Source: Leifsonia shinshuensis
Lineage (GTDB): Bacteria; Actinomycetota; Actinomycetes; Actinomycetales; Microbacteriaceae
Reading direction: 5' to 3'
Length of the DNA: 64,000 nt
Assembly: GCF_031456835.1 (NCBI RefSeq)
Contig: NZ_JAVDVK010000001.1
Location: forward strand, 3,720,001 to 3,784,000
This document shows positions 18,410-28,552 of this stretch, piece by piece. The notes beneath the pieces are model-generated. The model worked only from the letters and a program-made list of their open reading frames with translations. It was not told the origin of the DNA and made no database searches. Position 1 is the stretch's first letter. Every line of letters starts with the position of its first letter. The position numbers and the translations under genes are program-made.

Positions 18410-19417
18410 CTAGATCGGGACCTGGACCTGCTGCACGATCGACCGCAGGATCGCGTCGGCGCCCACGCCCTCCAGCTCCGCCTCCGGGCGCAGCTGCAGG
18501 CGGTGGCGCCACACCGGGACGAGCATCGCCTGCACGTGGTCGGGCGTGATCGAGTAGTACCCCGAGAGCCAGGCCCACGCCTTCGCGGCCGCCAAGAGCG
18601 CCGTCGTTCCGCGGGGGCTGACCCCCAGGCGCACCGACGGGCTCCGCCGGGTCGCCCGTGCGAGGTCGACGATGTAGGCGAGCACGTCGGCGTTCGCCCC
18701 CACCGCCGCGGCCGACTCCCGGGCCGCGGCGAGCTCCGCGGCGCCGAGGACCGGCGTCACGCCGGCCGCCGTCAGATCGCGCGGGTTGAAGCCCGCTGCA
18801 TGGCGGCGCAGCACTTCCACCTCGGTGTCGCGCTCGGGCACGTCCAGCGTGAGCTTGAGCAGGAACCGGTCCAGCTGCGCCTCCGGCAGCGCGTAGGTCC
18901 CCTCGTACTCGATGGGGTTCTGCGTCGCGGCCACGATGAACGGGTCGGGCAGCTTGCGGCTGACGCCGTCGACGCTGACCTGACGCTCCTCCATCGCCTC
19001 CAGCAGGGCGGACTGCGTCTTCGGGGGCGTGCGGTTGATCTCATCCGCCAGCAGGATGTTGGTGAACACCGGGCCTTCGCGGAACACGAACCCGCCCGTC
19101 TGGGCGTCGTAGACGAGTGAGCCCGTCACATCGCCGGGCATGAGGTCCGGGGTGAACTGGACACGCTTGGTGTCGAGGCTCAGCGCCTGGCTCAGCGAGC
19201 GGACCAGCAGCGTCTTGGCGACGCCGGGCACCCCCTCCAGCAGCACGTGGCCGCGGGCGAGCAGCGCGATGATCAGCCCCGTCACGGCGCCCTCCTGGCC
19301 CACGACGGCTTTGCCCACCTCGGTGCGGACGCCCGCGAGGGCGGCACGGAGGCGCGACGCGTCGGCGGCTGCGCCGGGCGTGGGCGGGGTGGTGGTTCCG
19401 GTCGTGACGTCGGTCAT
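18410..19417 (-). CDS. MoxR family AAA+ ATPase
   Basis: 335 residues. Walker A is LLEGVPGVAKTLLVRSLSQ and Walker B ILLADEINRTPPKTQSALLEAM. The sensor region VAATQNPIEYEGTYALPEAQLDRF is diagnostic of MoxR, and a C-terminal lid ends in IVQQVQVPI. These ATPases work with DUF58/VWA partners, here the next gene. The start directly abuts the stop of the DUF4350 gene, with no intergenic base. Start chosen at MTDVTTG; a Thr/Pro-rich leader precedes the conserved part. Confidence 0.93.
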   Translation of the reverse strand: MTDVTTGTTTPPTPGAAADASRLRAALAGVRTEVGKAVVGQEGAVTGLIIALLARGHVLLEGVPGVAKTLLVRSLSQALSLDTKRVQFTPDLMPGDVTGSLVYDAQTGGFVFREGPVFTNILLADEINRTPPKTQSALLEAMEERQVSVDGVSRKLPDPFIVAATQNPIEYEGTYALPEAQLDRFLLKLTLDVPERDTEVEVLRRHAAGFNPRDLTAAGVTPVLGAAELAAARESAAAVGANADVLAYIVDLARATRRSPSVRLGVSPRGTTALLAAAKAWAWLSGYYSITPDHVQAMLVPVWRHRLQLRPEAELEGVGADAILRSIVQQVQVPI

Positions 19418-20719
19418 TCATCCATTCTTCCGGTCGGGCCCCGCTGAGGGCTGCGGCGTGACGGCGGCGGCGGTGGCGCGTTCGAGTTCGGCCAGGTCGT
19501 CGGAGAGGGAGAGCAGGTCGCGGTCGGTCGCGGGGATGCGGTCGAGCAGCACGTCGGACACGCGCCCGCGTTCGGAGTGGAGGACGGCGGCCACCGCATC
19601 CACCACCTCCTGCGTCGTCGCGGTCGACGGCAGGCCGACCAGCGCCGATAGTCGGCCCAGCGTGCCGATGCGCAGCGCGTCGGCGGCGCGCAGGCGTGCC
19701 GAGGAGCGCTGGTAGAGCCGGGCGCGGCCCTCGCGCGTCTCGCCGGCCCGCACCACGACCGGGAGGTTCTCGACCACCAGCGGCCCGAACCGGCGGCCGC
19801 GCCAGACGGCGGCCGCGAGGAAGACGGCGACCAGCAGGAGGACCACCGGGGTCACCCAGCCCGGGGTGAGCGCCGCGATGTCGGGCGGCCCGGTGACCGG
19901 CCGGTCGTCGATCGTCGGCAGGTACCAGACCAGCGTGCGGTGGGATCCCAGCAGGTTGAGGGCGAGGGCGGCGTTGCCCAGCCGGTCGACGCCTTCGTTC
20001 GTCAGCACCGCCGACGAGCCGAGCAGGTACACCGTGGAGTCGTCGAACGTGGTGCGGACGAGCGAGGCCCGGCCGTTCCCGTCGGTGAAGCAGGCGACCC
20101 CGTCGCCCGTCACCCGGAAGGTGCCCGGGAGTCCGGCGTCCTCGGTGTTCGGGGTCGGACGCGGGTCGATCCGCCCGGCGCGCTCCGCCGCCCGGACCCC
20201 GCACCCCGCCGACACCGGAGCCCGCGGCTCGCCGCCGGCACTCACACCGGGCGCGAGCGTCTGCAGGGCCTGGAAGACGGGTTCGACCACCACGAGCGTC
20301 CGTCCATCGCCGGCCAGCCCGCGGTACCCGGCGGCCGGGAGGTAGCCGTTGGGATCGGAGACGAGCACCGTCGCGTCGTCGCCGGCGGCCTCGCGCGCCT
20401 CGCTCAGAGAGCTCACCGCCCGGACGGTCACCCCCTGGCCGCGCAGCACCTGGGCCACCGCCTTCGCTCCTGCCGGAGCGGGGTTCGACGCGTCGAGGGG
20501 CGTGCCCGCACCCGCGCGTCCACCGCTGAGCAGCAGCCCGAACACGGCGATGAGGACCGCGATGACCGCGAGCACGATCCACGGGACGGCGCGGCGTGCC
20601 GTCGTCCGCACCGTGGGGGAGACGGCGCGCGCCTCGGCCGGGACCGCGCCCGGGGTCGCGGACGCGTCCGGCGCGCCCGGGGCCGCGGCCCGTTCGCGCT
20701 CGGGAGCCGGGGCGCTCAT
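19418..20719 (-). CDS. DUF4350 domain membrane protein
   Basis: 433 residues. A charged Ala/Pro-rich N-terminus (40 residues) is followed by a membrane helix WIVLAVIAVLIAVFGLLLSGG. Next comes the DUF4350 region (DASNPAPAGAKAVAQVLRGQGV; VLVSDPNGYLPAAGYRGLA; DDSTVYLLGSSAVLTNEGVDRLGNAALAL), a second helix WVTPVVLLLVAVFLAAAVWRG and a cytoplasmic tail. The fold resembles periplasmic ABC-auxiliary proteins of gliding type. Its gene overlaps the DUF4129 gene by 4 bases and abuts moxR, so the set is one operon. Function unknown. Confidence 0.85.
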   Translation of the reverse strand: MSAPAPERERAAAPGAPDASATPGAVPAEARAVSPTVRTTARRAVPWIVLAVIAVLIAVFGLLLSGGRAGAGTPLDASNPAPAGAKAVAQVLRGQGVTVRAVSSLSEAREAAGDDATVLVSDPNGYLPAAGYRGLAGDGRTLVVVEPVFQALQTLAPGVSAGGEPRAPVSAGCGVRAAERAGRIDPRPTPNTEDAGLPGTFRVTGDGVACFTDGNGRASLVRTTFDDSTVYLLGSSAVLTNEGVDRLGNAALALNLLGSHRTLVWYLPTIDDRPVTGPPDIAALTPGWVTPVVLLLVAVFLAAAVWRGRRFGPLVVENLPVVVRAGETREGRARLYQRSSARLRAADALRIGTLGRLSALVGLPSTATTQEVVDAVAAVLHSERGRVSDVLLDRIPATDRDLLSLSDDLAELERATAAAVTPQPSAGPDRKNG

Positions 20720-21357
20720 GCGGTCACCGCCGGGAGCGCGACGCGCGCCCCCTGCAGGCGCTGATCGAGGGCGACGAGCTGCTGGTACGCGGACTCCGTC
20801 CCCGGTCGATCGAGGTACCGCACCTCGTCGAACGAACGCGCCGCCTGGCGCAGCGCGTCGCGCTCCGCGGGCACGGCGTCGGCGGCGCGCTGCGAGAACT
20901 CGGTGGCCGTCGTCCCCGGCGACACGAGGACGAGCGTCCGCTCGTCGAGCCCCGCCGCGATCGCGCGGAACTGCTCCTCGACAGCGGTCACCCAGTCCCC
21001 GGAGCGGGCGGCACGCTCCGCGGAGGCGCGCAGCTCGGCCGCGCTGCGGATCGCGTCCGAACCGAACAGCGCGCGTCGCTCGAGGGACGACCGCCGGTTG
21101 ATGCGCGGACGTCCGAACACCAGGAATGCGGTCACGATGAGGCCGGCCACGATGAGCACGACGACCAGCAGCAGCACCGGACCGGCGTCGCCGCCCGGGC
21201 CCTGGAAGAGCGAGGCCAGCCAATCCTGGACCGCTTTGGACGCCAGGTCGAACCACGTCGGCTTCGCAGCCTGGTACTCCGGGCGCGCCAGTTCGTCGCG
21301 CAGCCATTCCTGCGCTTCCGGTGAGCTCGGGTCAACCGGGACGTCGACGTGGATCAC
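20716..21357 (-). CDS. DUF4129 domain protein
   Basis: 213 residues from a GTG at 21,357, two bases after the upstream stop. A single membrane helix (PVLLLVVVLIVAGLIVTAFLVFG, near residue 60) is followed by a cytoplasmic helical domain: SGDWVTAVEEQFRAIAAGLDERTLVLVSPGTTATEF is the DUF4129 signature. This domain is usually the C-terminus of transglutaminase-like proteins; here it stands alone, as often in actinobacterial moxR operons. Function unknown, membrane-associated. Confidence 0.85.
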   Translation of the reverse strand: MIHVDVPVDPSSPEAQEWLRDELARPEYQAAKPTWFDLASKAVQDWLASLFQGPGGDAGPVLLLVVVLIVAGLIVTAFLVFGRPRINRRSSLERRALFGSDAIRSAAELRASAERAARSGDWVTAVEEQFRAIAAGLDERTLVLVSPGTTATEFSQRAADAVPAERDALRQAARSFDEVRYLDRPGTESAYQQLVALDQRLQGARVALPAVTA

Positions 21358-21359
21358 GG

Positions 21360-22682
21360 TCAGCCAGCAGGCCACCCGGCCGCGGCCGGCGGCTGCGGCG
21401 GCTGGGCCCGCTCCGCCGGCGGAAGATACGGATCGGGGAGGTCCTGGCCGGTCTGCCGGCCCTCCACGAAGCGGACGAGTTCGAGATCGAGCCCTTCCTT
21501 CCGCATCCGGAGATCGAGGTACAAGAGCGAGACCGCCGCGGTCTGGATGACGCTGCCGATCGCGCCGACGACGGCGGTCACGATGCTCGCGAGGACGTTG
21601 ACGCCGAGCTGCGTGACGATCAGCTGGGTCATCGAGCTCGCCGAGTCGCCCGCCGAGGCAGCGGTGGGGGCGAACACGCCTCCGATCAGGCCGCCGAGCA
21701 GGCCGAACGGGATGCTGATCGTCTGGGTGATCGCGTAGACGATCAGCCAGACCAGCGCGATGATGCCGAACGTGCGCCAGAAGTAGCCGTTCGTCAGGCT
21801 CCACGAGCGGGCGACCGCGGAACGCATCGGCAGCCGCTCCAGCACGATCGCGCTCGGCACCATGGCGAGCTTCGTGTTGATCCAGACGGCCAGCGGGATG
21901 AGCCCGAGCCCACCGATAAGACCGACCGCGATGGCGCCGATCGTCCCGGCCACGCCGCCGATGCTCGCCAGCGCGACCACGATCGCGATGACGAGGGCGA
22001 TCACCACGATCCAGGCGAGCGCGAACAGCAGCGTGAAGCCGATGAGGGCGCCGAAACGGCCGCGCACCAGACGCCAGAGGGCTCCGAACGTGAGCTTCTC
22101 GCCGAGCGTCTCGCGGGCGACCTCGGCCACGATCACGCCCTGGAGGAGTGCGCCGAAGACGGTGGTGATGACCAGCGACAGCACGCCCAGCACGATGGTC
22201 CCGCCGATCAGGCCGGCCTGGAGCGCCGGCTTGTCCTGCGCGTCGGCGGAGAGGGCGCGGCTGACGAGCAGCGCGATGCCGCCGGCGATGAGGACGCTGA
22301 CCAGGATGGCGGGGATGCCCTGGAGGATCAGCGCGGCGCCGACCGTGATGCGCGGGTTGCGCCGCAACGCCTGGAACGGGGCGGCCAGCAGCGGTCCGAG
22401 CGTCAGCGGCCGTAGCGGGATGAGACCGGGCTTGGGCGGCGGCGTCCAGCCGGGCTGGCCTCCCGCCGGTGCGTACTGCTGGCCGTACGGCGGCTGCTGC
22501 CAGCCGTACTGCGGGGGCTGCTGTCCGTACTGGGGAGCCTGCTGCCCGTATTGCGGAGGCTGCTGACCGTACTGCGGCGGCTGCTGCCCGTACTGCGGGG
22601 GCTGTGCGCCCTGCGCGCCGTCCGCCCCCGGCGTCCCGCCGCCCTGCGACCCCGGCGCCTGCCAGTCCTGTTCGTCGGTCAC
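21360..22682 (-). CDS. membrane protein with glycerophosphodiester-phosphodiesterase-type membrane domain
   Basis: 440 residues from a GTG (VTDEQDWQ) with GGAAGG 7 bases upstream. The first 90 residues are disordered: about six copies of a PPQYGQQ heptad within a Gln/Tyr/Pro/Gly-rich stretch. Then come LIPLRPLTLGPLLAAPFQALRRNP and roughly eight membrane helices. This is the GPDPase membrane domain without the catalytic domain, so it is not an enzyme by itself. It is first in the operon with DUF4129, DUF4350, moxR and DUF58, divergent from mtrA. The Tyr/Gln/Pro repeats could mediate condensate-like or self-association behaviour (inference). Confidence 0.8.
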   Translation of the reverse strand: MTDEQDWQAPGSQGGGTPGADGAQGAQPPQYGQQPPQYGQQPPQYGQQAPQYGQQPPQYGWQQPPYGQQYAPAGGQPGWTPPPKPGLIPLRPLTLGPLLAAPFQALRRNPRITVGAALILQGIPAILVSVLIAGGIALLVSRALSADAQDKPALQAGLIGGTIVLGVLSLVITTVFGALLQGVIVAEVARETLGEKLTFGALWRLVRGRFGALIGFTLLFALAWIVVIALVIAIVVALASIGGVAGTIGAIAVGLIGGLGLIPLAVWINTKLAMVPSAIVLERLPMRSAVARSWSLTNGYFWRTFGIIALVWLIVYAITQTISIPFGLLGGLIGGVFAPTAASAGDSASSMTQLIVTQLGVNVLASIVTAVVGAIGSVIQTAAVSLLYLDLRMRKEGLDLELVRFVEGRQTGQDLPDPYLPPAERAQPPQPPAAAGWPAG

Positions 22683-22866
22683 GCCGTGCCCTTCCGTTCC
22701 CCCGCGTCGAAGCTGTGGTCCCATGCTGGCACATCGGCCCGCCGCGCGATGTCCCGTCCACAGGGCACGTGATGCTTTCATACAAGCCGGTAGCAGCCTG
22801 CTCCATTACGCTGGTCATGTTGTCCGCGGCCGTGGCCGCTCGAGGAGGGTTCGGGGAACATCCGAC

Positions 22867-23550
22867 ATGACTAGTCGCATCCTGGTTGTCGACGACGACA
22901 CCGCGCTTGCGGAGATGATCGGCATCGTGCTGCGCACGGAGGGTTTCGACCCGGTCTTCTGCGAAGACGGCGCGCTGGCCCTCGACACGTTCCGCACCGC
23001 GAAGCCGGACCTCGTGCTGCTCGACCTCATGCTCCCCGGCCTCGACGGCATCGAGGTGTGCGGCCGCATCCGTGCCGAGTCGGGCACCCCGATCATCATG
23101 CTCACCGCCAAGTCCGACACGGCGGACGTGGTGAAGGGTCTCGAGTCGGGCGCCGACGACTACATGGTCAAGCCGTTCAACCCCAAGGAGCTCGTCGCCC
23201 GCATCCGCACTCGGCTGCGCCCCGCGCCCGCCGCACCGCCCGCGGACGAGCTGACCGTCGGCGACCTGGTCGTCGACGTCTCGGGTCACGAAGTGCGCCG
23301 CGGCGACGAGCGGATCGCGCTCACCCCGCTGGAGTTCGACCTCCTGCTCGCCCTCGCATCCAAGCCGCAGCAGGTGTTCACCCGCGAGATGCTGCTCGAG
23401 CAGGTCTGGGGCTACCACTACAAGGCGGACACCCGGCTGGTGAACGTCCACGTCCAGCGGCTGCGCGCCAAGGTGGAGCAGGACCCGGACAACCCGAAGA
23501 TCGTCATGACCGTGCGCGGGGTCGGCTACCGCGCCGGCGCGGCCGCCTAG
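22867..23550 (+). CDS. mtrA: two-component response regulator MtrA
   Basis: 227-residue OmpR/PhoB-type regulator. The receiver domain has acidic D9-D11 and phosphoacceptor D53 (LLDLMLPGLDG). K103-equivalent lies in YMVKPFNPKELVARIR. The C-terminal winged helix shows LTPLEFDLLLALASKPQQVFTREMLLEQVWGY and VNVHVQRLRAKVEQDPDNP. Sequence and the mtrB-lpqB context identify MtrA, which coordinates cell-wall remodelling, division and osmotic response in actinobacteria. GGGGAA lies upstream of the ATG. Confidence 0.96.
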   Translation: MTSRILVVDDDTALAEMIGIVLRTEGFDPVFCEDGALALDTFRTAKPDLVLLDLMLPGLDGIEVCGRIRAESGTPIIMLTAKSDTADVVKGLESGADDYMVKPFNPKELVARIRTRLRPAPAAPPADELTVGDLVVDVSGHEVRRGDERIALTPLEFDLLLALASKPQQVFTREMLLEQVWGYHYKADTRLVNVHVQRLRAKVEQDPDNPKIVMTVRGVGYRAGAAA

Positions 23551-23564
23551 CTGCGGAGGGTCGG

Positions 23565-25196
23565 ATGCGCTTCCGGTGGCCCACGCGGGACGTGTGGCGG
23601 CAGGCGCCGTCCCGTCTCGTGCGCCTGTGGCGCGGGTCCCTGCAGCTGCGCACCGTGACGATCACGCTGCTGCTCACCGGCGCCGCCATCCTCGTCACGG
23701 GCATCTACATGGCCCTCAGCATCAGCAACGACCTCTACCAGTCGCGGCTCGACCAGGCGCTCCGCGACTCCAGCCGCGCGACGACCACGGCGCAGTCGAC
23801 CCTGAACGCGTCCGACGTGTCCTCCGGCGACGGCGGCAAGAACCTGCTCAACACCGTGCTGCAGAGCGTGCAGGCGTCGACGTCGAGCCGGCTGGTGGCC
23901 GCCTACCGGGTGCCCGGGCAGGACACCGGCGTGCTCGCTCCGCCCGACCGGGGGAGCCCGGCCATGAACTCGGTGATCTCGCCGGAGCTCCGCGCGAAGG
24001 TGCAGAACGGCGGGACCAAGCAGTACTACCAGTCGGTCGCCCTCCCGGCCGGGACCGGCGACACCGATCCCGGGATCGTCGTCGGCTCGCAGCTGACCCT
24101 CCCGTCGTACGGGAAGTACGAGCTCTACATCGGCTACAACCTGCGCGACTCCGAGAACACGCTGCTCTTCGTTCAGAACACGCTCCTGCTCGCCGGGCTC
24201 GCGCTCATCCTGCTGATCGGCGCCATCACCTGGGTCATCGTGCGGTTCGTGGTCGAGCCCATCCGGGTCGCCGCGCGCACCAGCGAGAGGCTGGCCGCCG
24301 GCGATCTGGCGGTACGCATCCCGGAACGCGGCGAGGACGTGTTCGCGACGCTGGCGCGCTCGTTCAACGGGATGGCCGACAGCCTGCAGAGCCAGATCAA
24401 CCAGCTCGGCACGCTGTCGCAGCTGCAGCAGCGGTTCGTGTCGGATGTGTCGCACGAGCTCCGCACGCCGCTCACCACGATCCGGCTCGCCGGCGACGTG
24501 ATCTACGACCAGCGGGAGGGCTTCGCCCCCGCGACGGCGCGCACCGCGGAGCTGCTCCACACCCAGATCGAGCGGTTCGACCGCCTCCTCTCCGACCTCC
24601 TCGAGATCAGCCGGTACGACGCCGGGTCCGTCGTGCTCGACGCCGAGCCCACGAACCTCGTGCGCCTGGCCGAGGACTGCGTCGACGAGCTGCGCACCCT
24701 CTCCGAGCAGAACGGCTCCGAGCTGACTCTGGATGCGCCGGGCGGCTACTTCGACGTGCCCATGGACCCGAGGCGCATCCGCCGGGTCGTCCGCAACCTG
24801 ATCGGGAACGCGATCGAGCACGGTGAGGGACGTCCGGTCGTCGTGACGGTCGACAGCAACGAGAGCGCTGTGGCGCTGACCGTGCGCGACTACGGGATCG
24901 GCATGAGCGCGGAGGACATGGCGCACGTCTTCGACCGCTTCTGGCGCGCGGACCCGTCCCGCAAGCGCACCCTCGGCGGCACGGGCCTCGGTCTCGCCAT
25001 CTCGCTCGAGGATGCGACCCTGCACTCCGGCTGGCTGCAGGTGTGGTCGGCGCCCGGCGCCGGTTCCTGCTTCCGCCTGACCCTTCCGCGGGTGCCGGGC
25101 CGGGAGATCACCGGCTCCCCGCTTCCGCTGCCGCCGGTCGACGCCGGCGCGACGATGCCGCAGGCGGCCGGGACCGGAAGCGAGGCGCACGCATGA
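23565..25196 (+). CDS. mtrB: sensor histidine kinase MtrB
   Basis: 543 residues. First membrane helix [21 protein letters not shown], an extracellular sensor of about 150 residues, second helix [22 protein letters not shown], and a HAMP linker ([23 protein letters not shown]). The H-box [17 protein letters not shown] has its phospho-histidine near 297; N-box [11 protein letters not shown] and G-boxes [21 protein letters not shown] and GGTGLGLAI follow. The ATG has GGAGGG 5 bases upstream. The stop overlaps lpqB by 4 bases. It phosphorylates MtrA; LpqB modulates it. Confidence 0.96.
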   Translation: MRFRWPTRDVWRQAPSRLVRLWRGSLQLRTVTITLLLTGAAILVTGIYMALSISNDLYQSRLDQALRDSSRATTTAQSTLNASDVSSGDGGKNLLNTVLQSVQASTSSRLVAAYRVPGQDTGVLAPPDRGSPAMNSVISPELRAKVQNGGTKQYYQSVALPAGTGDTDPGIVVGSQLTLPSYGKYELYIGYNLRDSENTLLFVQNTLLLAGLALILLIGAITWVIVRFVVEPIRVAARTSERLAAGDLAVRIPERGEDVFATLARSFNGMADSLQSQINQLGTLSQLQQRFVSDVSHELRTPLTTIRLAGDVIYDQREGFAPATARTAELLHTQIERFDRLLSDLLEISRYDAGSVVLDAEPTNLVRLAEDCVDELRTLSEQNGSELTLDAPGGYFDVPMDPRRIRRVVRNLIGNAIEHGEGRPVVVTVDSNESAVALTVRDYGIGMSAEDMAHVFDRFWRADPSRKRTLGGTGLGLAISLEDATLHSGWLQVWSAPGAGSCFRLTLPRVPGREITGSPLPLPPVDAGATMPQAAGTGSEAHA

Positions 25197-26899
25197 ACAG
25201 GAGAGGGATGCGCGGCGGCCGCTCGCTCGTCGCAGCGCTCGGGGCGCTGGTGCTGGTCGCGCTCGCCGCGTGCGCGAGCATCCCGGACTCCGGGCCCGTG
25301 CGGCAGGGCGGCCCGGTCGCCCAGGTCAACGACCCGCTCGACCTCGACTTCAACCCCTCGCCACCGGAGACGGGGGCGAGCCCGCAGCGGATCGTGCAGG
25401 GCTTCATCGACGCCGCCTCCAGCCCGAAGAACAACTTCCAGATCGCGCGGGAGTACCTCACCCACTCGATGGCGGCCAGGTGGAATCCGGACGAGTCCGT
25501 CACCGTCGACGACGGCCGGAACCGCAGCTACGAGGATCAGGGATCGCTGTGGCGGGTTGAGGTCACGCCGGTCGCCAACGTGGACGCCATCGGCACCTAC
25601 CACCCGGTCGCGAGCAGCGCGCCCGTCGGCCTCAACTATCAGCTGCTCAAGGAGAACGGGGAGTGGCGCATCTCCGTCGCCCCGGACGGCGTGGTGATCG
25701 ACGAGCCGACCTTCCGTGCCGTGTACGCGCAGCAGACGCTCTACTTCTACAGTTCGGGCTACACCTATCTCGTGCCGGATGCGCGTTGGTTCCCGGCGCG
25801 CGTGGCCTCCGCGGCCACCCGTGTCGCCAGCTCGCTGCTCGCCGGGCCCGCACCGTGGCTGAGCGGCGCGGTCTCGACGTCGTTCCCCAAGGGGACGCAA
25901 CTCGCGGTGCCGTCGGTGACCACGGTCGGCGGTGTGGCGCGGGTCGACCTCAGCTCCGAGGCGGGACAGGCGGACCCGGCCCAGCTGCAGCGGATGCAGT
26001 ACCAGCTCGAGCAGTCGCTCGGCACCCTCGCGCAGAGCGTCCAGCTCTCGATCGAGGGCAACGTGCAGCAGGTGCCCTCGCTGAGCGCGGCGGCCGCGCC
26101 GGTCCGGAACCCCTCGGTCGACGCGCACGCCTACGTCGTGCACGGCGACGCGTTCGGTCCGCTCAACGGCGACACGGTGACGGGCCTCAGCGGCCTGAGC
26201 GAGAAGGTCGCGGCCCTGCGTCCCACCGCGGTCACCCTCAGCGCGTCACACGACCAGGCGGCGGTGCTCTCGGCGACCGGCGTGTTCTCGGTGCGCAAGA
26301 CGGGCGACCCGGTCCGGGTGGATGCGCGGCCCGGCCTGATCGGCCCGTCACTCGACACGGACGGCTGGGTCTGGTCCGTTCCCGGGTCGTCGCCCAACGC
26401 CATCCAGGTGGCGGCCCCCAACGGCGGGGACGCCCACGCCGTGGCCGCGAGCTGGCCCAATGCCTCGTCCATCCTGTCGCTCGCGGTCTCCCGCGACGGG
26501 ACGCGGATCGCCGCACTGGTCCGCACTCCCACCGGGTACTCGCTGATGGCGGCGGGCATCCTGCGAGGGAACGGCGGGTCGCCGGCCTCGCTGACCGTGC
26601 CGGTGGAGCTGGCGGCGTTCGTGGACGGCGTGCAGTCCGCGGCGTGGACGAGCGATCTGACGATCGCCGTCCTCAGCACCACGACGGGGCAGGCGACGAG
26701 TATCGCGCAGCAGACGGTCGGCGGCGAGCAGACGACGACCTCCGGTCCCGCGAGCGGGCGCACCATCGTCGGCGCCGCCGGCCTCGCGCCCTACGTCGTG
26801 CTGAGCGCCGACGGCACCCTGCTGGCGCCGACCGGGAACGGATGGCAGGCGCAGCTCGACAAGGTCGGCGCACTGGCGGTGCAGCAGGGGCAGCCCTGA
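25193..26899 (+). CDS. lpqB: lipoprotein LpqB
   Basis: 568 residues. A lipoprotein signal peptide ends [16 protein letters not shown], giving lipidation at C27. SIPDSGPV is the characteristic LpqB opening. A GerMN-type domain occupies the middle ([19 protein letters not shown] to [21 protein letters not shown]), and a beta-propeller-like C-terminal part runs to the end. In mycobacteria LpqB binds the extracellular domain of MtrB and tunes the MtrAB system. The ATG overlaps the mtrB stop; a second ATG lies 15 bases downstream. Confidence 0.95.
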   Translation: MNRRGMRGGRSLVAALGALVLVALAACASIPDSGPVRQGGPVAQVNDPLDLDFNPSPPETGASPQRIVQGFIDAASSPKNNFQIAREYLTHSMAARWNPDESVTVDDGRNRSYEDQGSLWRVEVTPVANVDAIGTYHPVASSAPVGLNYQLLKENGEWRISVAPDGVVIDEPTFRAVYAQQTLYFYSSGYTYLVPDARWFPARVASAATRVASSLLAGPAPWLSGAVSTSFPKGTQLAVPSVTTVGGVARVDLSSEAGQADPAQLQRMQYQLEQSLGTLAQSVQLSIEGNVQQVPSLSAAAAPVRNPSVDAHAYVVHGDAFGPLNGDTVTGLSGLSEKVAALRPTAVTLSASHDQAAVLSATGVFSVRKTGDPVRVDARPGLIGPSLDTDGWVWSVPGSSPNAIQVAAPNGGDAHAVAASWPNASSILSLAVSRDGTRIAALVRTPTGYSLMAAGILRGNGGSPASLTVPVELAAFVDGVQSAAWTSDLTIAVLSTTTGQATSIAQQTVGGEQTTTSGPASGRTIVGAAGLAPYVVLSADGTLLAPTGNGWQAQLDKVGALAVQQGQP

Positions 26900-26986
26900 G
26901 CCCTCCACACCCCGCGGCCGCGAGCAGTTCTGCACAGATCCGCTCGACGCGCCCCGGCGGCGGGCCCGCGCCGCGAAGCTCGAAGC

Positions 26987-27769
26987 ATGACAGCACACAC
27001 CCTGGTCCGTGAGTCCCTCCTCGACGCCGCAGCGATCCTGCTGCCGGTGCGCTGCGCGGGATGCGGCAGACCCGACCGCACGCTCTGCGACGAGTGCGAG
27101 GAGGCGCTCCGCCCGGCTGCGCACGTCCAGCTCGTCGACGGCATCCGCGTCTGGTCGGCCCTGCGCTACGACGGCGTCGCTCGCCGCGTCCTGCTCGCCT
27201 ACAAGGACGGCGGCCGGACGGACGCCGCCCGTGCACTGGCGCGGGCGCTGCGCTGTGCGATCGCCGCCGCTCAGCGGGACGCCGAGCCGGGCAATGGCGA
27301 CGCCGCGCTGCTCCCTGTCCTCATCCCCTCGACACGTGCGGCCTGGCGACGGCGCGGGTATCACCCGACCCGTGCCGTGCTCGCCCGGGCGCACGTCCTC
27401 GTCCCTCCGCTGTGGGGAGCCCTGCGGCTTTCCCGGCAGACGGCCGACCAGGCCGAGCTCACGGCGGGGGAGCGCGCGGCGAACCGCGCGGGCAGCTTCG
27501 TCGCGTCGCCGCGACTCTCGGGCCGGGACTGCCTGATCGTGGACGACATTGTCACCTCCGGCGCGACCATCGCCGAGGCCGCCCGCGCGATCCGCGCCGC
27601 AGGCGGTCGTGTGTCGGCCGCTGCGGCGATCGCCCGCACGCCGCTCCGCAATCCGGGACAGGCTCAGGGAGCACTCAGCGGACGCACCGGGAATGCCGCA
27701 TGTTTTCCGGTTTCGCATCGGGGGGATGCGCACTACGGTGGTCCAAAAGGTGCGAGCGATCCGCCCTGA
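26987..27769 (+). CDS. comF: ComF family phosphoribosyltransferase-like protein
   Basis: 260 residues. A four-cysteine zinc site opens the protein (C23, C26, C34, C37: VRCAGCGRPDRTLCDEC). The PRTase PRPP loop is DCLIVDDIVTSGATIAEAA, and RGYHPTRAVLARAH is the typical ComF middle. In Gram-positive bacteria ComF helps DNA uptake and single-strand handling. In actinobacteria the role is less clear, and no other competence genes are visible here. The C-terminus (about 30 residues) is unlike the family and runs into the hpf leader. Confidence 0.88.
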   Translation: MTAHTLVRESLLDAAAILLPVRCAGCGRPDRTLCDECEEALRPAAHVQLVDGIRVWSALRYDGVARRVLLAYKDGGRTDAARALARALRCAIAAAQRDAEPGNGDAALLPVLIPSTRAAWRRRGYHPTRAVLARAHVLVPPLWGALRLSRQTADQAELTAGERAANRAGSFVASPRLSGRDCLIVDDIVTSGATIAEAARAIRAAGGRVSAAAAIARTPLRNPGQAQGALSGRTGNAACFPVSHRGDAHYGGPKGASDPP

Positions 27770-27809
27770 CTCCGCCGGGCGGTCATCGCGCCGGATCAGG
27801 GAGGTCTCC

Positions 27810-28511
27810 ATGGACATCAACATCATCGGACGCAACCTGGGCATCACTGATCGCTTCCGGGAGTACGCCACCGAGAAATCGGAGAAGGTCGCACACCTGG
27901 CCGAACGGGCCATCTCGTTCGAGATCAAGGTCAGCCGCCACAACGAGAAGCTGGGAAGCTCGAACGGCGACGACCGTGTCGAGCTGACCCTCGTGGGGCC
28001 GAAGGCCACGGTGAGATCCGAGGCGACGGGGCAGGACAAGTACGCCGCCTTCGATATCGCCCTCGGCAAGCTCCTGGAGCGGGTGCGCAGGGCGAAGGAC
28101 CGCCGCAAGGTGCATCGCGGCCAGCACAGACCGACCTCGCTGCGCGAGGCGAGTACCGACGGCTTCAGCGCGGTCGGCCTCTCGGCCGCCCCGGTCGCCG
28201 TGCTCGACCAGGTCCGCACCGGCTCGACGCCGGTGGTGTCCGATGAGACGGAGGAGACTCCGGAGGCGGAGGAGGCGTACAGCCCCGTCGTGATCCGGAA
28301 GAAGGTCTTCGCCTCCCTTCCGATGACCGTGGATGACGCGCTCTACTACATGGAGCTCGTCGGTCACGACTTCTACCTGTTCGTCGACCAGGAGACCCAG
28401 CGTCCCAGCGTCGTGTACCGCCGCAAAGGCTGGGACTACGGCGTGATCTCCCTCGACGACTCCGCCGACGAGCTGCAGGAGGTGGCGACCGCCGCGCGCA
28501 AGCTCGGCTGA
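27810..28511 (+). CDS. hpf: ribosome hibernation-promoting factor, long form
   Basis: 233 residues, long HPF. The S30AE domain occupies residues 1 to about 105 (MDINIIGRNLGITDRFREYATEK, RVELTLVGPKATVRSEA). A variable linker follows, then the dimerising C-terminal domain (VVIRKKVFASLPMTVDDALYYMELVGHDFYLFVDQET). Long HPF pairs 70S ribosomes into inactive 100S dimers in stationary phase. GGGAGG sits 5 bases before the ATG. A perfect hairpin follows and ends transcription before the convergent beta-lactamase gene. hpf next to secA is a common actinobacterial order. Confidence 0.96.
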   Translation: MDINIIGRNLGITDRFREYATEKSEKVAHLAERAISFEIKVSRHNEKLGSSNGDDRVELTLVGPKATVRSEATGQDKYAAFDIALGKLLERVRRAKDRRKVHRGQHRPTSLREASTDGFSAVGLSAAPVAVLDQVRTGSTPVVSDETEETPEAEEAYSPVVIRKKVFASLPMTVDDALYYMELVGHDFYLFVDQETQRPSVVYRRKGWDYGVISLDDSADELQEVATAARKLG

Positions 28512-28552
28512 CCGGTCCCACCCGGCCGCCACGCGGCCGGCGAGCACGGACG

